DNA from: Pomphorhynchus laevis
Lineage: Eukaryota > Acanthocephala > Palaeacanthocephala > Echinorhynchida > Pomphorhynchidae
NCBI GenBank assembly: GCA_012934845.2
Contig: WNNJ02001273.1
Location: 248,001-312,000, forward strand
DNA length: 64,000 nt
Reading direction: 5' to 3'
The notes below the pieces were generated by a model. That model did no database searches, was not told the DNA's origin, and worked only from the letters and a program-made list of their open reading frames with translations. A program made the translations under genes and the position numbers. This document shows, piece after piece, positions 34,099-45,479 of this stretch. Numbering within the stretch: position 1 is the first letter of the stretch; every line of letters begins with the position of its first letter.

Positions 34099-35375
34099 GT
34101 AAATTTAATAAAATTTCGATTTTATCCTTTTAATTGCGAATTTTTGCAAATTAATTTTATTTTAATAATTTATTGGCAACGTAATTTAGGAATTAGACAA
34201 AATTACATAATAATCAAGATCTACCAAATCATAAAGTTATACGTTTGTTAAATTATTTTAAGCTAATCAGATCATCTTACTGATTATACATATTTTATAC
34301 TGTATATAATTTAAATAATATAAAATAATTATAAAATAAATAATTTTCATAACTAATTATATAAGATTTTAAATAATTAATTTTAATCTTATATTAAGTA
34401 ATATAAGATTTATATAAAGTAAAAAATTTAAAATAAAAATCAATTTTTAAAAATTGACTTTTAAATAATATAAGATTTGCCAATATTAGAATTAAAATAC
34501 TGTTTTTTATATTAACTTCTTTTTGATGAATATATATATTTAAATTGTGATAGCCTGATGAAATTTGGTCTAATGCAAACCTGCAGATCTGATAACAAAA
34601 TATAAAATTTGCTAGAGTATAAACCTGCAAGTCGTATAACATTTGATACATTTGATAAAATGTATTGTATGACTTGATAAAATACAAGTCACTAAATTAT
34701 TGAATTGTAAAGTTACATTTTTATTTAATATATTTACATATTTTATGATTAAAATACGGCTTTTTATATTAAATTATTTATCTATGGACGCATATATATA
34801 AATTGTGATAATATTTATAGATGAGACATATATTTACATCTCAATAATATATTATTATATTAATGTAAAGTAATTTATTTGTATTTTTGAATGTGGCAAA
34901 TTAGGACAAACGCTTACAAGCCCATAAAATCGTAAATATAAAATATCGGTAAAAAGAAACATACTGAGCATAACAATAAGATAGTATAAAAAAAGAATCA
35001 GCTAAACTCATAATTCTACATTGCATCGCTGAAGTCATCCTAATTGGAAAAGGATTGTATTATTAAGTTACAAATTTATTTAACGCGAATAATGATGACA
35101 TCCTTAACTAAATTTGAGAATGAAGGCTAATCTGCGTTAGACAATATCTTAACGAAGTTTGTTATATTAATATTTAGTTTTATAAAACAAAATATAAGTT
35201 TTATTATTAAAGTTTTAAAAAAAAATAAAAGTTTGATTCTAATTAATATTTATAATATAAAGTTAATATGAAGTCAGCTATAGCTGACTTATTTAACCGC
35301 ATAAAACGTTGAAAATTTATAAAAATATTATAAATTCAAATTATCATGGGATAATTTATTATTTTTCAACGATAG
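34099..35375. other. STEEP1 intron 2, with a solo LINE 3' end
   Basis: AT-rich. At 34890-34935 the minus strand reads gggcttgtaagcg...atttgccacattc, the decayed 3' terminus of a LINE of the group described here, with no coding part. Nothing else was recognised. Confidence 0.6.
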
Positions 35376-35420
35376 GAAAGAGGGCCTTGTTGAACAGCAG
35401 TTTCGTCGAAAGTGTGTAAG
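35376..35420 (+). CDS. STEEP1: STEEP1 homologue, exon 3 (45 bp)
   Basis: A micro-sized exon between acceptor tttttcaacgatag and donor GTAAG|GTATAT. It encodes KEGLVEQQFRRKCV in phase, matching the family segment EGIERQYRKKC. It supplies Cys87 of the conserved CxxC (completed in exon 4). Phase 2 in, phase 2 out. Confidence 0.9.
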
Positions 35421-35470
35421 GTATATTTTGTTGCTTTTGACATAATGATAGCAGTCACAGTTCAGATTAG

Positions 35471-35579
35471 ATGTGGGCTATGGGTATTTTACAGACACGA
35501 TGAATCACCATGTGTTACGTTTATCATTGATGGAGCTGTTAGTAGAACGTTGTCAAATAAAACAAACGTTTATCGCCAG
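35471..35579 (+). CDS. STEEP1: STEEP1 homologue, exon 4
   Basis: Follows a 50-bp intron (35421-35470, acceptor ttcagattag). The first base completes Arg89, then CGLWVFYRHDE (Cys90 of the CxxC), VTFIIDGAVSR and NKTNVYRQ, matching the family's CGLPLFY, VTFIVDGAV and KTNIY. Leaves phase 0 at CCAG|GTCATG. The other two frames of this stretch are also partly open but do not fit the flanking phases. Confidence 0.92.
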
Positions 35580-35653
35580 GTCATGACGGAAACAAAAAAG
35601 GTTGGCTCTACTTTACCGAATTGACCTCGATTTGTCATTTGTTTTTTTTGAAG

Positions 35654-35743
35654 ATTGTGAAAAACATTCGAAGAGAAGATCGAGGAAAGACTAGTTCTGT
35701 AACCGTGTCAACGATCGACGAAGAAGAGGAGGAACTGGAAGCG
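35654..35743 (+). CDS. STEEP1: STEEP1 homologue, exon 5
   Basis: After a 74-bp intron (acceptor gttttttttgaag), 30 codons in phase 0 read IVKNIRREDRGK and SSVTVSTIDEEEEELEA. The latter is the most conserved STEEP1 motif and is nearly identical to vertebrate proteins. Donor GCG|GTAAAA. Confidence 0.95.
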
Positions 35744-36059
35744 GTAAAATATATAAGTCATAATATTTATCTTAAAAGTTTAAATTCTGACCTCGCTACT
35801 AATGATAAAGTTCATTCTGTTTCGCTTTTGCTTTGACAAAATTAATATTAGTGATTGAACAAGAGAGTATAATAATTGTTGCCATGTTATTGCTAAAAAG
35901 TTCATTTTGTTGCCACCAATGCTGTTAACAAAATTAATATAATTTGATCCATTTTATTGTTTGAGACTCATTAGATCTCACGATTAATTCGTACGAGCTA
36001 TGATTTATTAAATTGAAGAAAGCCATGCGTGCTTTATTAAATTTTGTTTTAAAAAATTA

Positions 36060-36760
36060 GAAAAAATAAATAAATCAAAATTATTTAAAAGTGGGAAAAT
36101 CCATATTTAGACAAATAAAAGGCGTTACAATGGGAGGTAATAGTAGCCCAATTATATCTGACTTATTTTTAAGCTTTATAGAATATGAATTTGTTCATAA
36201 CTGTGTAAAAACTAAATCTAAATTATATAAATATATGAAATATATGCTTCGATATATTGATATAAAACAATGAAACATATATATGAAACAAATATTAATG
36301 ATACTATATATATTGATATAAAACAATGATACACATATATGAAACAAATATTAATGATAAAGAAAGTATATATCCAAATATGGACATTAAATTAACATCA
36401 ATTAAAACTACTATTAATTTATATCGTAAAGATGACATTTAAATTTACAAGGAACATATTTTTGCATGAACATTCATGCATACCATATAATATAATATAA
36501 GAATTGCAACAATATGTAATGATATTGGCTTTCTTCAAAATCATTTAAATAATTTAATAGATACATATTTTAAACTAGGTTACTATAAAAATAACATCAA
36601 GCAGAAAATGGTAAAATATAAATCAACACAATAATATGAAGAATAAATTTAAACTCTTAAGTGGCAAATTTTTATGGATGGATAATAAATAATATACTTT
36701 GTATTAGAATAAGATACTAGATAGTTTTATCAGAGGAAATACATCATTAGCATGTATTTG
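36060..36760 (+). mobile_element. Penelope-like element copy, 3' part
   Basis: Encodes, in broken frames, an RT palm start FRQIKGVTMGGNSSPIISD and LFLSFIEYEFVHN (36091-36230). Then MLRYID followed by a frame break where the catalytic YxDD should be complete, a deletion, and the tail (KTTINLYRKDD at 36400, FKLLSGKFLWMDNK near 36650-36690). The stop is followed by the 3' repeat tatactttgtattagaataagata. Sense to STEEP1. The K-G-x-x-M-G motif and the short thumb suggest a Penelope-like RT; another non-LTR-like RT group is not excluded. Confidence 0.65.
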
Positions 36761-36784
36761 GCATTAATACATGTATTTGTATTA

Positions 36785-36965
36785 TATAATATTAAATATT
36801 AAACTAGGCTACTATAAAAATAACATCAAGCAGAAAATAGTAAGATATATATATCAACACAATAATATTAAAAATATATTTAAAATCATTAACGGGAAAT
36901 TTTTATGGATGGATAATAAATAATATACTTTGTATTAGAATCAGATACTATATAATTAAATTTAA
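36785..36965 (+). mobile_element. Penelope-like element copy, 3' tip only
   Basis: Repeats the last part of the neighbouring copy (from RLLYKNNIKQKIVRYI through GKFLWMDNK and the 3' repeat attagaatcagatac), so at least two 3' ends lie head-to-tail. Confidence 0.7.
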
Positions 36966-36999
36966 TCAGAGGAAATACGTCCTCTGATTGTATATATCT

Positions 37000-37565
37000 A
37001 GATATGAACATTAAATTAACCTCAATTAAAACCAGGTTGCCTCATTCTTAATAAACCTAATATTGATGATAAAGAAGACTAGATTTGAACATAATAGATT
37101 TGAACACAAAAGATATGCATAAATATATGTTATAATAAATATAACGGCTATTTAACAAAAATTAAACCATCAAGTAAATATAATTATATAGATAAAATTG
37201 AATTATTAGAATCTTAAATATTTTCATAAATCAAAATAATTTAAAAGTATGGACGGGACATATATATTTAGACAAATAAAAGGCGTTTTAATGGAAGGTA
37301 GTAGTAGCCCAATTATAGCTGACTTATATTTATGCTTTATATAATATAAGTTTGTTCATAACTGTGTAAACATCAATCTAAATTATATAAAAATATGAAA
37401 TATATGTTTCGATACATTGATGATTTACGTGTATTTAACCTAATAATGTTTATTTAATACGTGAACAAATTTATCCAGGTAACCTTATTTTTAATAAAAT
37501 TAATATTGATGATAGAGAACATATATCCATATTTGAACATATCATTAACATCATGGCTTGCATTG
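37000..37565 (+). mobile_element. Penelope-like element copy, central part
   Basis: Broken translation includes a region upstream of the palm (KPSSKYNYIDKIELLES at 37165-37215), the palm motif around 37260-37345 and, at 37395-37440, MFRYIDDLRVFN with an intact YIDD catalytic motif, unlike the other copies. Stops and frameshifts are frequent. It lies in the same orientation as the two copies to the left. Confidence 0.65.
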
Positions 37566-38475
37566 AAGCAAGATATGCGTGTTTTATTAAAATTTGTTTT
37601 AAAAAATTAGAAAAAAATTGTATAATAATAGATTTAATGAAAAGCTACTATAGTCGAAATGAACCCCAAAATTGAATTTACGTAGAACAATTAGTTAAGG
37701 AAAATGGAAAGCATTCAACACTGTCGATTATACAGAACCTTGTCACATTGAATTGAAACCCGAGCTCTTAATCACGTAAAACTTTCTACAGACAAGCAAT
37801 TGTTAAAAGTAGCCAAATGTCTAGATTTGCAACGAAGAAAATTAAACTGAAGAAACCTTGTTAGAAATTTGAATTAGAAAACAGCCACACAGTTTTATAT
37901 CCGTCAAGTGTCTAAATATCATACTTGGATATTCTTTGAGGATGCAGTTGATTTTAGGTCGATTTATAAGTTTGCTCCTAACTCTTTGACTCAATTTTCA
38001 ACTCATTAACGCTATTGTTATATCATTTTGGTCTGTCAACTTAAAACCTTGTTTAATGATTAGGCCAGATGTATGCATAGTTCTAAGACAAGTGCAAAAA
38101 TCCTAAAGGCTAGCTATGTATATTCATTTCTCTTTACCCGATAGATCAGTTTCGATTCATTTTCAACAAATCGTCAGTAAATTAATACATAGGGAGCATG
38201 TTGTTGATAACACTCAACAACATGTAGTATGCAAAGGTCATATACTGGTGTATATAACCTTTGCATATTTAAGATCTTGAAATCCTGCTACATGTTTAAA
38301 TATCATATTTTTGTATATTTGGTACAGTTAATATATAACATTGTAATCATCGTTTGTTAAGTTTATTGAGTTTTGATACATTTTTATTTATTAAAACAAG
38401 TTTTAATATTTTATATTACAAAATTAAAGTTTACAACATTTTAATGAGTAATATTTTCAAACAAGCATTTTTCAG

Positions 38476-38568
38476 CGCGAAATTGCCAATTCGTATACTC
38501 AGAATGCCCGAGTTATTGAGAAGCAGCTTGAACGCAAGGGAATGAACAAGCGAAAACTATTGGAAGAG
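38476..38568 (+). CDS. STEEP1: STEEP1 homologue, exon 6
   Basis: Exactly 31 codons in phase 0: [19 protein letters not shown] then [12 protein letters not shown]. It matches the family's conserved coiled C-terminal helix ([22 protein letters not shown] in vertebrates). Donor GAG|GTAAAA; the next intron is only 47 bp. Confidence 0.95.
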
Positions 38569-38615
38569 GTAAAAACTTATCAGCGATTTGAATGAGTGCC
38601 GTTTTTCAATTTCAG

Positions 38616-38678
38616 CAAACTAAACGAGATGCCGAGGCTAAGCGTGCAAACATAAGGGGAACTTTGATTGATAGATAA
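38616..38678 (+). CDS. STEEP1: STEEP1 homologue, exon 7 (last)
   Basis: After the 47-bp intron (38569-38615, acceptor caatttcag), 20 codons read QTKRDAEAKRANIRGTLIDR and a TAA stop. The GTLID ending matches the vertebrate C-terminus, which is a few residues longer. Confidence 0.93.
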   Translation, partial: QTKRDAEAKRANIRGTLIDR

Positions 38679-39783
38679 TACAAGATATTAGCTCGTGTAA
38701 ATGTCGACACTAACTGTTGATATTAGCCTAGAAGAAAATCTTAAGAATCAAATCAACTTGTAATACTCTCTTATTTTACTAATCGGTGAAAGTAGTTCTA
38801 CTCAGAAAACAAGCACATTTTAATGAAAACACATTTTAACGGTCCGTCAATGTTTGCGTCAGAGTTTTAATATATAATATACATAATCTTAATATTTGCT
38901 TTAAATTAAGAATGAATTAATTAAATTAATAAATTTAATCAAATTTAATAAATTAAATTCGAATAAATTAATTTATTCAAATTCCATTAAATTCGACATT
39001 AAATTTATTTTTATTTTTAAATAAAAAAATTTATTAAATAAATTATTTATTATTTATTAATTCCTTAAATTTGTTTTTTTTTATTTTTTTTGTCGATTAT
39101 CACTTTGTCAATTTTAAATTGTCTAAATACATTATACAAATGATTATAAAATAGGATTTTATGAATAAACTGTATAATGCATCGCTTATATCTAAAAAGT
39201 CAAGTCGTTAAGGTATCATCTAGTTTATCGTATCCATCGAAATATGAGTGGACCTTACTACTGTAAAATAGTTGCATTTCCCTTAATTTAAAGAAGTAAT
39301 AATTAATCTAAATAAAATACTATTTTAAAATGACATATAGTCAATTTTTATGATTCGATCGGCACAAACGGAAACCCAATTTTACAAAATAATGCGTAAA
39401 ACTTTGCTCAAATTCAGTCATTATCATGCTAGAATGCAATGTTACAATGTTTTTCTTAATTAATTTATTAAAATTTGATTTAAATTTTGAATTTAGAATT
39501 CGATAACAGTTATTCTATAAATTATGAGAAAGATAAACTTACAGTCAATTCGAAATACGTCATCCTGTGTTTGAGTGCACAAGTCTAAAATTGTGTTAAT
39601 TACTTGTATTCGAAGTTCTAATTTAAGTAATTTAAGCTTAATATTCATAATACAGTCAAACAATGGAGAACGCACAAATAAAGGAAAATATGTAATTTAA
39701 AATCATTAATTAATCATTAACTAATAATAATTAATAATAATTAATTATTATTTATTATTATAATAATTAATTTCTTATTAATT
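38679..39783. other. STEEP1 3' flank, AT-rich, nothing recognised
   Basis: Presumed 3' UTR and intergenic DNA with long A/T homopolymer-like stretches (38930-39090). No coding pattern. Confidence 0.4.
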
Positions 39784-40036
39784 CAATTATTAATTGAATT
39801 TATAAGTTTTATAAATTCAATTGAATTTATAATTTAATTGTTTAATTTTAAAAAAATGAGAAAATTTTTTTTATTTTACATTTTTTATTTTATTTGCCAT
39901 TAATTTGAAAGTTAATTTTTAAATCAATTTGAAAGTCAAGTGCAATTTCTAAAACAGTTAACACTATTTTCAAAAAAGATATATTATTTACCATCAATTC
40001 ATCAATACGTGCTAATGACGTATTTCCTCAAGTGAA
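39784..40036. repeat. ~250-bp direct repeat, copy 1
   Basis: Begins caattattaattgaatttat and ends gacgtatttcctcaagtg. It recurs at 40637-40881 with small indels. The end of the unit carries the Penelope-type tacgtgctaatgacgtatttcct phrase, so it is probably an element end with its flank. Confidence 0.85.
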
Positions 40037-40394
40037 CATAATTTTTACTGAACATAATTTTAAATTTTATTGGCTGGAATTCCCTCTTTTAAACTTTAAC
40101 AAAATTATAACTGTTATTCAAGTTCACAAAACAGAGACTAGCAGGGTTTGTTCATAAGTTAGAATTATTATTTAAGATCTGCTGGACTAGATTTTAGTTA
40201 CAATTAAATGGAAAGATAAAATAATTTTACGGTTTACAATAAAAGAATCAGATCAGATACCTGAGTCTACGTATTTTATACGATAATAATTTATAATTTT
40301 ATACGATTTAAAGAATAAATAATAAAATTAGATTTTATACAATTTATATTTTTTATAAAGTTAAAATAAAAAATAATATTTAAAATAAACGTCA

Positions 40395-40640
40395 TTTTTA
40401 TGAATTGACTAATAAATAACATACGATGTATCAGAATATGAATTAGAGGTCATCAGGAAGAACTGCTATGCTATCAGGTTTCGGCCCCTATATTTCAATA
40501 TGATTCTTCAAGATTATCTAGTATCTTATTCTAATACAAAGTATATTATTTATTATTTATATATTATTTAGATTTCGTGACATGTTCCTCGACTCAACAT
40601 AGCAGTGGAGCCAAATGCATGCTAAATTATTAATGTCAAT
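40395..40640 (-). repeat. Penelope-type terminal repeat (minus orientation)
   Basis: Contains, in reverse, the family phrases ggggccgaaacctgatagcat, aggtcatcagga(a/g)gaa complement, tagtcaattcataaaaatgacg and the taatacaaagtatattattta end. A second partial copy (tggagccaaatgcatgctaa) follows at 40605. Confidence 0.7.
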
Positions 40641-40881
40641 TATTAATTGAATTTATAAGTTTTATAAATTCAATTGAATTTACAATTTAATTGTTTAATT
40701 TAAAAAAATGAGAAATTTTTTTTTATTTTACATTTTTTATTTTATTTGCCATCAATTTGAAAGTTAATTATTAAATCAATTTGAAAGTAAAGTGCAATTT
40801 CTAAAACACTATTTTCAAAAAAATATATATTATTTACCATCAATTCATCAATACGTGCTAATGACGTATTTCCTCAAGTGG
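40637..40881. repeat. ~250-bp direct repeat, copy 2
   Basis: Second copy of 39784-40036, about 850 bases downstream, same orientation, with a short deletion near 40805. Confidence 0.85.
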
Positions 40882-41504
40882 AATCTAGTGAATCATATTC
40901 TAATACAAAATGACATTCAAAGAACATAAAAAGGCAGTTAACAGCTATTTTATTAAAACGTGATTGTTTCGAGAGGCATTTTTCTAATCATTTACATAAA
41001 GAAATATATAATCATAGTTTAAAAAATAAATTTTCGTCGGTTAAGTGCTAATGACGTATTTCCTCTGATGAAATTTGATTATTTAGAGTAACTTATTCTA
41101 ATAAGTTAAGGATTTTAATTTATTTTTAATAATATTTTATTGATTTATATATTTTGCTATTTTCTGTTTGATGGTATTTTTATAGTGACCATTTTTATTT
41201 CTATAATAATTGATAATTATCCTAAAAAGAGAATATTGTTAACTTTTCAAATTGTATCTACCTAAAACGAGAATTTATCCAAAACATGATCTTTGGAATT
41301 ATTACTGTCAACTTTGTCAATATGTATCGATTAAATTATTTAAATGGTATTGAAGAAATATAACATCGTTTCAAATTGTTGCAAATTAAATCAACTAACT
41401 GAGTCTACGTATTTAATATAATAATTATAATAATTATAAAATAAACAAAAAATAATAATGCTAAATCAAAATTTAATAAAATTAAATTAAATTTAAAAAT
41501 TGAA

Positions 41505-42420
41505 ATTTAAAATAAACGTCATATTTATGAATTGACTAATAAATAACAGAAGTTGTATCAGAATAAGAATTAGAGGTCATCAGGAGGAATTGCTATACTA
41601 TCAGGTTTCGGCCCCTAACTCATCTGCCCAACATAGCAGCGGGGCCAAATACATGCTAATGATGTATTTCCTCTGATAAAACTATCTAGTATCTTATTTT
41701 AATACAAAGTATATTATTTATTATCCATCCATAAAAATTTGCCACTTAAGAGTTTAAATTTATTCTTTATATTATTGTGTTGATTTATATATTTTACTAT
41801 TTTCTGCTTGATGTTATTTTTATAGTAACCTAGTTTAAAATATGTATCTATTAAATTATTTAAATGATTTTGAAGAATGCCAATATCATTACATATTGTT
41901 GCAATTCTTAAAATTTCATTATTTAATGTATTATATTTTATATTATATGGTATGCATGAATGCTCATGCAAAAATATGTTTCTTGTAAATTTAAATATGT
42001 CATCTTTACGATATAAATTAATAGTAGTTTTAGTTAATGTTAATTTAATGTTCATATCTAGATATATACCTTCTTTATCATTAATATTGGTTTTGTTAAG
42101 AATAAGGCTTTCTGGATAAATGTGCTCACTAATTGAATTAAAATTATTAGAATTAAATACACATATATCTGAACATTTCATATCTTTGTATAATTTAGAT
42201 TTATTTTTTATAAAGTTATGAACAAATTCATATTCTATAAAGCTTAAAAACAACTCAGCTATAATTGGGCTACTATTACCACCCATTGGAACACCTTTTA
42301 CTTGTCTAAATATAGATGTCCCATCCTTTAAATAATTTTGATTTATCAAAATATTTAAGGATTCTATTAATTCAATTTATCCATATATTTATATTTATTT
42401 GATGGTTTAATTTGTATTAG
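41505..42420 (-). mobile_element. Penelope-like element, best-preserved RT copy with 3' repeat
   Basis: The minus frame 42349-41714 (211 aa) encodes MINQNYLKDGTSIFRQVKG, VPMGGNSSPIIAELFLSFIE, KTTINLYRKDD, the thumb region and the C-terminus GKFLWMDNK. Between SKLYKDMK and SDICVFN the sequence is shorter than in the 37.4-kb copy, so the segment with the catalytic YIDD is missing although the frame is kept. The 3' repeat follows (41735-41505: tactttgtattaaaataagata, the ggaggaaatac phrase, ggggccgaaacc). Only the RT core is present; no GIY-YIG endonuclease was found, which for Penelope-like elements could mean truncation or an endonuclease-lacking type. Confidence 0.65.
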
Positions 42421-44284
42421 GTAGGCATTATAACACATATAACATATATATTATATATTATATATAATATAAAATATTATATATAATGTATAATATAAAT
42501 CGTATATATTACATATGTTATATAAATCATATAACACATATATGTATATTTATTTCTAAATATAAGGTTAATTAATTTTTCTAACGCTTTAATATTAGTT
42601 TGATTAAGAATTTTATATGCTAAAATATTTAATGTGCCGTTCCAGTGTCCTAGTTGATGCTTCCTATTGCGTTCTAAGGGTTGGGATGGAGTAATGGGCA
42701 ATTTATCTATCTATGGGTTAGCGGTGATAACCAGTATATGGTTATATATAAGAGTTAATACATATAGTTATATGTATTTGGTCTAATTCGATTAAACCCG
42801 ATATATATGGATTTAATCGCATAGCAGTCGTAGATAATCAGGGGGTGTGTTACGATTGTGGTAAAACATAGCATCAAGATGAAATAGCATATTGCACCAA
42901 ATAGCATCAAGATGATATACTTGATCGTCATCGTTTATAATAATGAATTATCCTTTATCATATAAAGACTTAATATTTGGTCTTTTGTATGGTTATCAGA
43001 ATTTACAAAAGCAAATTAAATGCAGTTACGAAGTTATGATTAATGTTAAACTCCGTTTTAATGGCTAACTAGCATTATATGAAATTTTACCATATATTCT
43101 GAATACTCTCGGCTTGGAATTGATGTTTATCTAACACTTCTCAACGTGGGCAATTGTAAATTCATCCTCATGCATAAATTCGTCACTGTAAAGTGGTTAA
43201 GTTGAATAACTTAACTCTAAATGAACATTTAAACCTTTATTGTAAGTGATAAACTACCACCCAGTAATTCGATATTCTTACACTTTAAAAGTGTTTAATA
43301 ACGTGGCTGGAATGTGTTTTAAATATGCACGATAAAGGTTTTTTCGTAAATCTTATTATAGTTTTCAGCTCAAATTTCGGTATTCAAAAGTCACTTGTGC
43401 TCTATAACTGCTTATCAATTCATCTGAAGTAGTCTCGTGCTTGCTCTGCTTACACGGCGCAACATACTAACTATTTTATTACTCATACCATAAAGATGTT
43501 ATGATATTTCTTTTCATCTTTCAGAATTGACAGATTATTTATCTATGTCTAAATAAATAAAATGCAATCATTTATATTTATGTCTTTTAAAGCACATTGT
43601 TAGTTAAGACGGTTTTGCAATGAACTGTCGGAGTATTTAAATATTTTAGATTTTTTAATTTTGCCGGAGTAATTAGACAAGAACAGCTAAAGCAGATTGT
43701 TGTATTGTCTTAGTTTTCCACTTAGGAAAATATTATTTATAATATTTATATTTAATATAATATTAAATATTATAATATTTATAATTTATTATTATATTTA
43801 TAATATTACAAAAAATAAATCATTGTTATATAACATTTTATATAACTTATATCAAGTTAAAATAAAAAGTTGAAATTTAAAATAAAATAATATGATATGA
43901 TAACATAATAATATAATAATATAATAACTTTGTATTTAAATACATTTTTTGAACATTAGTTATTTTGTGACCACCGTATTTACAAGATATCGTAAATTAG
44001 AATACTTTGTAGCAATGCATGCTATCATGCTATGTTTTCAATTTAAGAAGAGATCTTTGCGTTGTTACTTACAATATGCGTAATTTTAAATAAATAATCA
44101 TTTGATATTTTCATTATGAAAATTGAAAATACGCTTTATCAGCAACCTTTACAAATCAGATCAAGTAACTGAGTCAACGTATATTAAATTATTTATAAAT
44201 TAAGCAATTATGTTAACTACAAATTGAATAATAAATAATTATTTAATATATTCTACAGAGTTTATATCAAGTCAAAATTTAAAA
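42421..44284. other. AT-rich intergenic stretch
   Basis: An alternating (ta)n region is at 42435-42560. Nothing coding was recognised; the minus frame at 42477-42701 has no family resemblance. Confidence 0.4.
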
Positions 44285-44385
44285 TTAACATTTAAAATAA
44301 AAATCAATTGTCATGAATTGACTAATAAATAACAGACGATGTATCAGATTACGGTTTATAGGTTATCAGGAGGAACTGCCATTTG
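44285..44385 (-). repeat. Penelope-type terminal repeat fragment
   Basis: Reads, on the minus strand, ggcagttcctcctgataacc, then gatacatcgtctgttatttattagtcaattcatgacaattga, the same family as at 40.4, 41.5 and 49.7 kb. Confidence 0.75.
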
Positions 44386-44399
44386 TTGAACATTTTTCT

Positions 44400-44912
44400 C
44401 AGCGTTCGTGCAGAAATATGACCTCTTCAAAGTCATCCCTGAAACCTCTTCAACGCCTCATTAACACTGCGGTGCGCATACTTTTTCGACTTCGTAAATT
44501 CGATCATATATCTGCCTATTTATCAAAACTTGGATGGCTAAATAATGAACATCGCGTTCGTTTTCGTCTGCTTTGCCTGACTTATCGCCTTCTCCATTGT
44601 AATTCTCCTTCTTATCTTTATCTGCCAACTCTACGTGAATCTCGATATCTTTCTACTCACCTACGTTCCTGTGATTCTCTTCTGCTACACGTACCTATTC
44701 ACTCAACCAACTTCGGCCGTCGATCCCTACATATCGCTGCTCCTCTCCTTTGGAATTCCTTACCTAATCATCTGCGATCATCATCCTCACTCCGATTTTT
44801 CAAAAAGCAGCTAAAATCGTTGCTACTAAACGATTAACGTTTTTTATCTGTTTCGCTGTTGTGGGCTTGTAAGCACACAGTCTGTGTGCATTTGCCACAT
44901 TAAAAAAACTTT
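44400..44912 (+). mobile_element. LINE-C (third L2-like family), 3' end, 5'-truncated
   Basis: The 139-aa frame (44418-44837) is the C-terminal tail of an L2-like ORF2: LKPLQRLINTAVRILFRLRK, RVRFRLLCLTYRLL, SCDSLLLHVPIHSTNFGRRS, LLWNSLP, FFKKQLKSLL. It is diverged from LINE-A and LINE-B but colinear with them. The 3' end has a perfect 7-bp hairpin (gcacaca, loop gtc, tgtgtgc, 44873-44889) and then atttgccacattaaaa. The tail frame has no stop before its end. Confidence 0.8.
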
Positions 44913-44959
44913 CAAACTTAAAATAGTAAATTCATTTAGTGCGATAAACGTGATTTATT

Positions 44960-45180
44960 TCCTTTCTTATAGATCGGGCACACTATTGCGGTTCTCCAGT
45001 CATCAGGTAATGTCGATGTATATAAGGAGGCAACAAATAGGTGATGAAGAGGTGTACACACAGTGGTAGCGAGTTCACGTAGGGCAATTGACGGTATGCC
45101 GTCTGGCCCAGAGAATTAGTTCTTGGAAGTCTTCTTAGTTCTGAGAATACATTATTCAGTTGAACTATTTTTAGGCATTC
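44960..45180 (-). pseudogene. LINE reverse-transcriptase N-terminal fragment
   Basis: The minus strand reads SGPDGIPSIALRELATT and then LPDDWRTAIVCPIYKKGNK, a hallmark of the RT fingers in CR1/Jockey/RTE LINEs (GPDGIP, then P-x-x-W-K-x-A-x-V-x-P-x-YKKG). The rest of the element is not adjacent. Confidence 0.65.
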
Positions 45181-45479
45181 GTCTAGATTAGCTGAGGTAT
45201 TATTCCTTGGATAGACATATTCCTTAGGATAGACATTGCGAGTAATAAATTATTATTGTGAATAATTTTAAAATCATTATAATAATTTTCATAATTCTGT
45301 ATACATTACTGTTTAATGATAAATCCTATGCTAAAAATTTACACAATTTGTCATGCAATGACAAATTACACTATAAATGTCATGCTATTGACATTTCTCG
45401 TGTATAAGAGGTCTCTTCTGAACTACTTCATATAAAAACCCGGCCAGCTGTTAAATGTTTTAACACCCGACTCTATTTA

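Larger units (their letters stand above)
35744..38475. other. STEEP1 intron 5, colonised by Penelope-like copies
   Basis: A 2.7-kb intron. 36060-37565 is Penelope-like RT sequence (separate entries). 37566-38475 has no coding sequence but contains two consecutive hairpins at 38197-38268. The acceptor tttttcag ends at 38475. Confidence 0.8.

Noticed and set aside
35412-35624. A single 70-aa ORF starting MCKVYFVAFD
   Set aside because: The true coding parts are STEEP1 exons 3 and 4; the ORF start lies in intron 3 and its end runs into intron 4.
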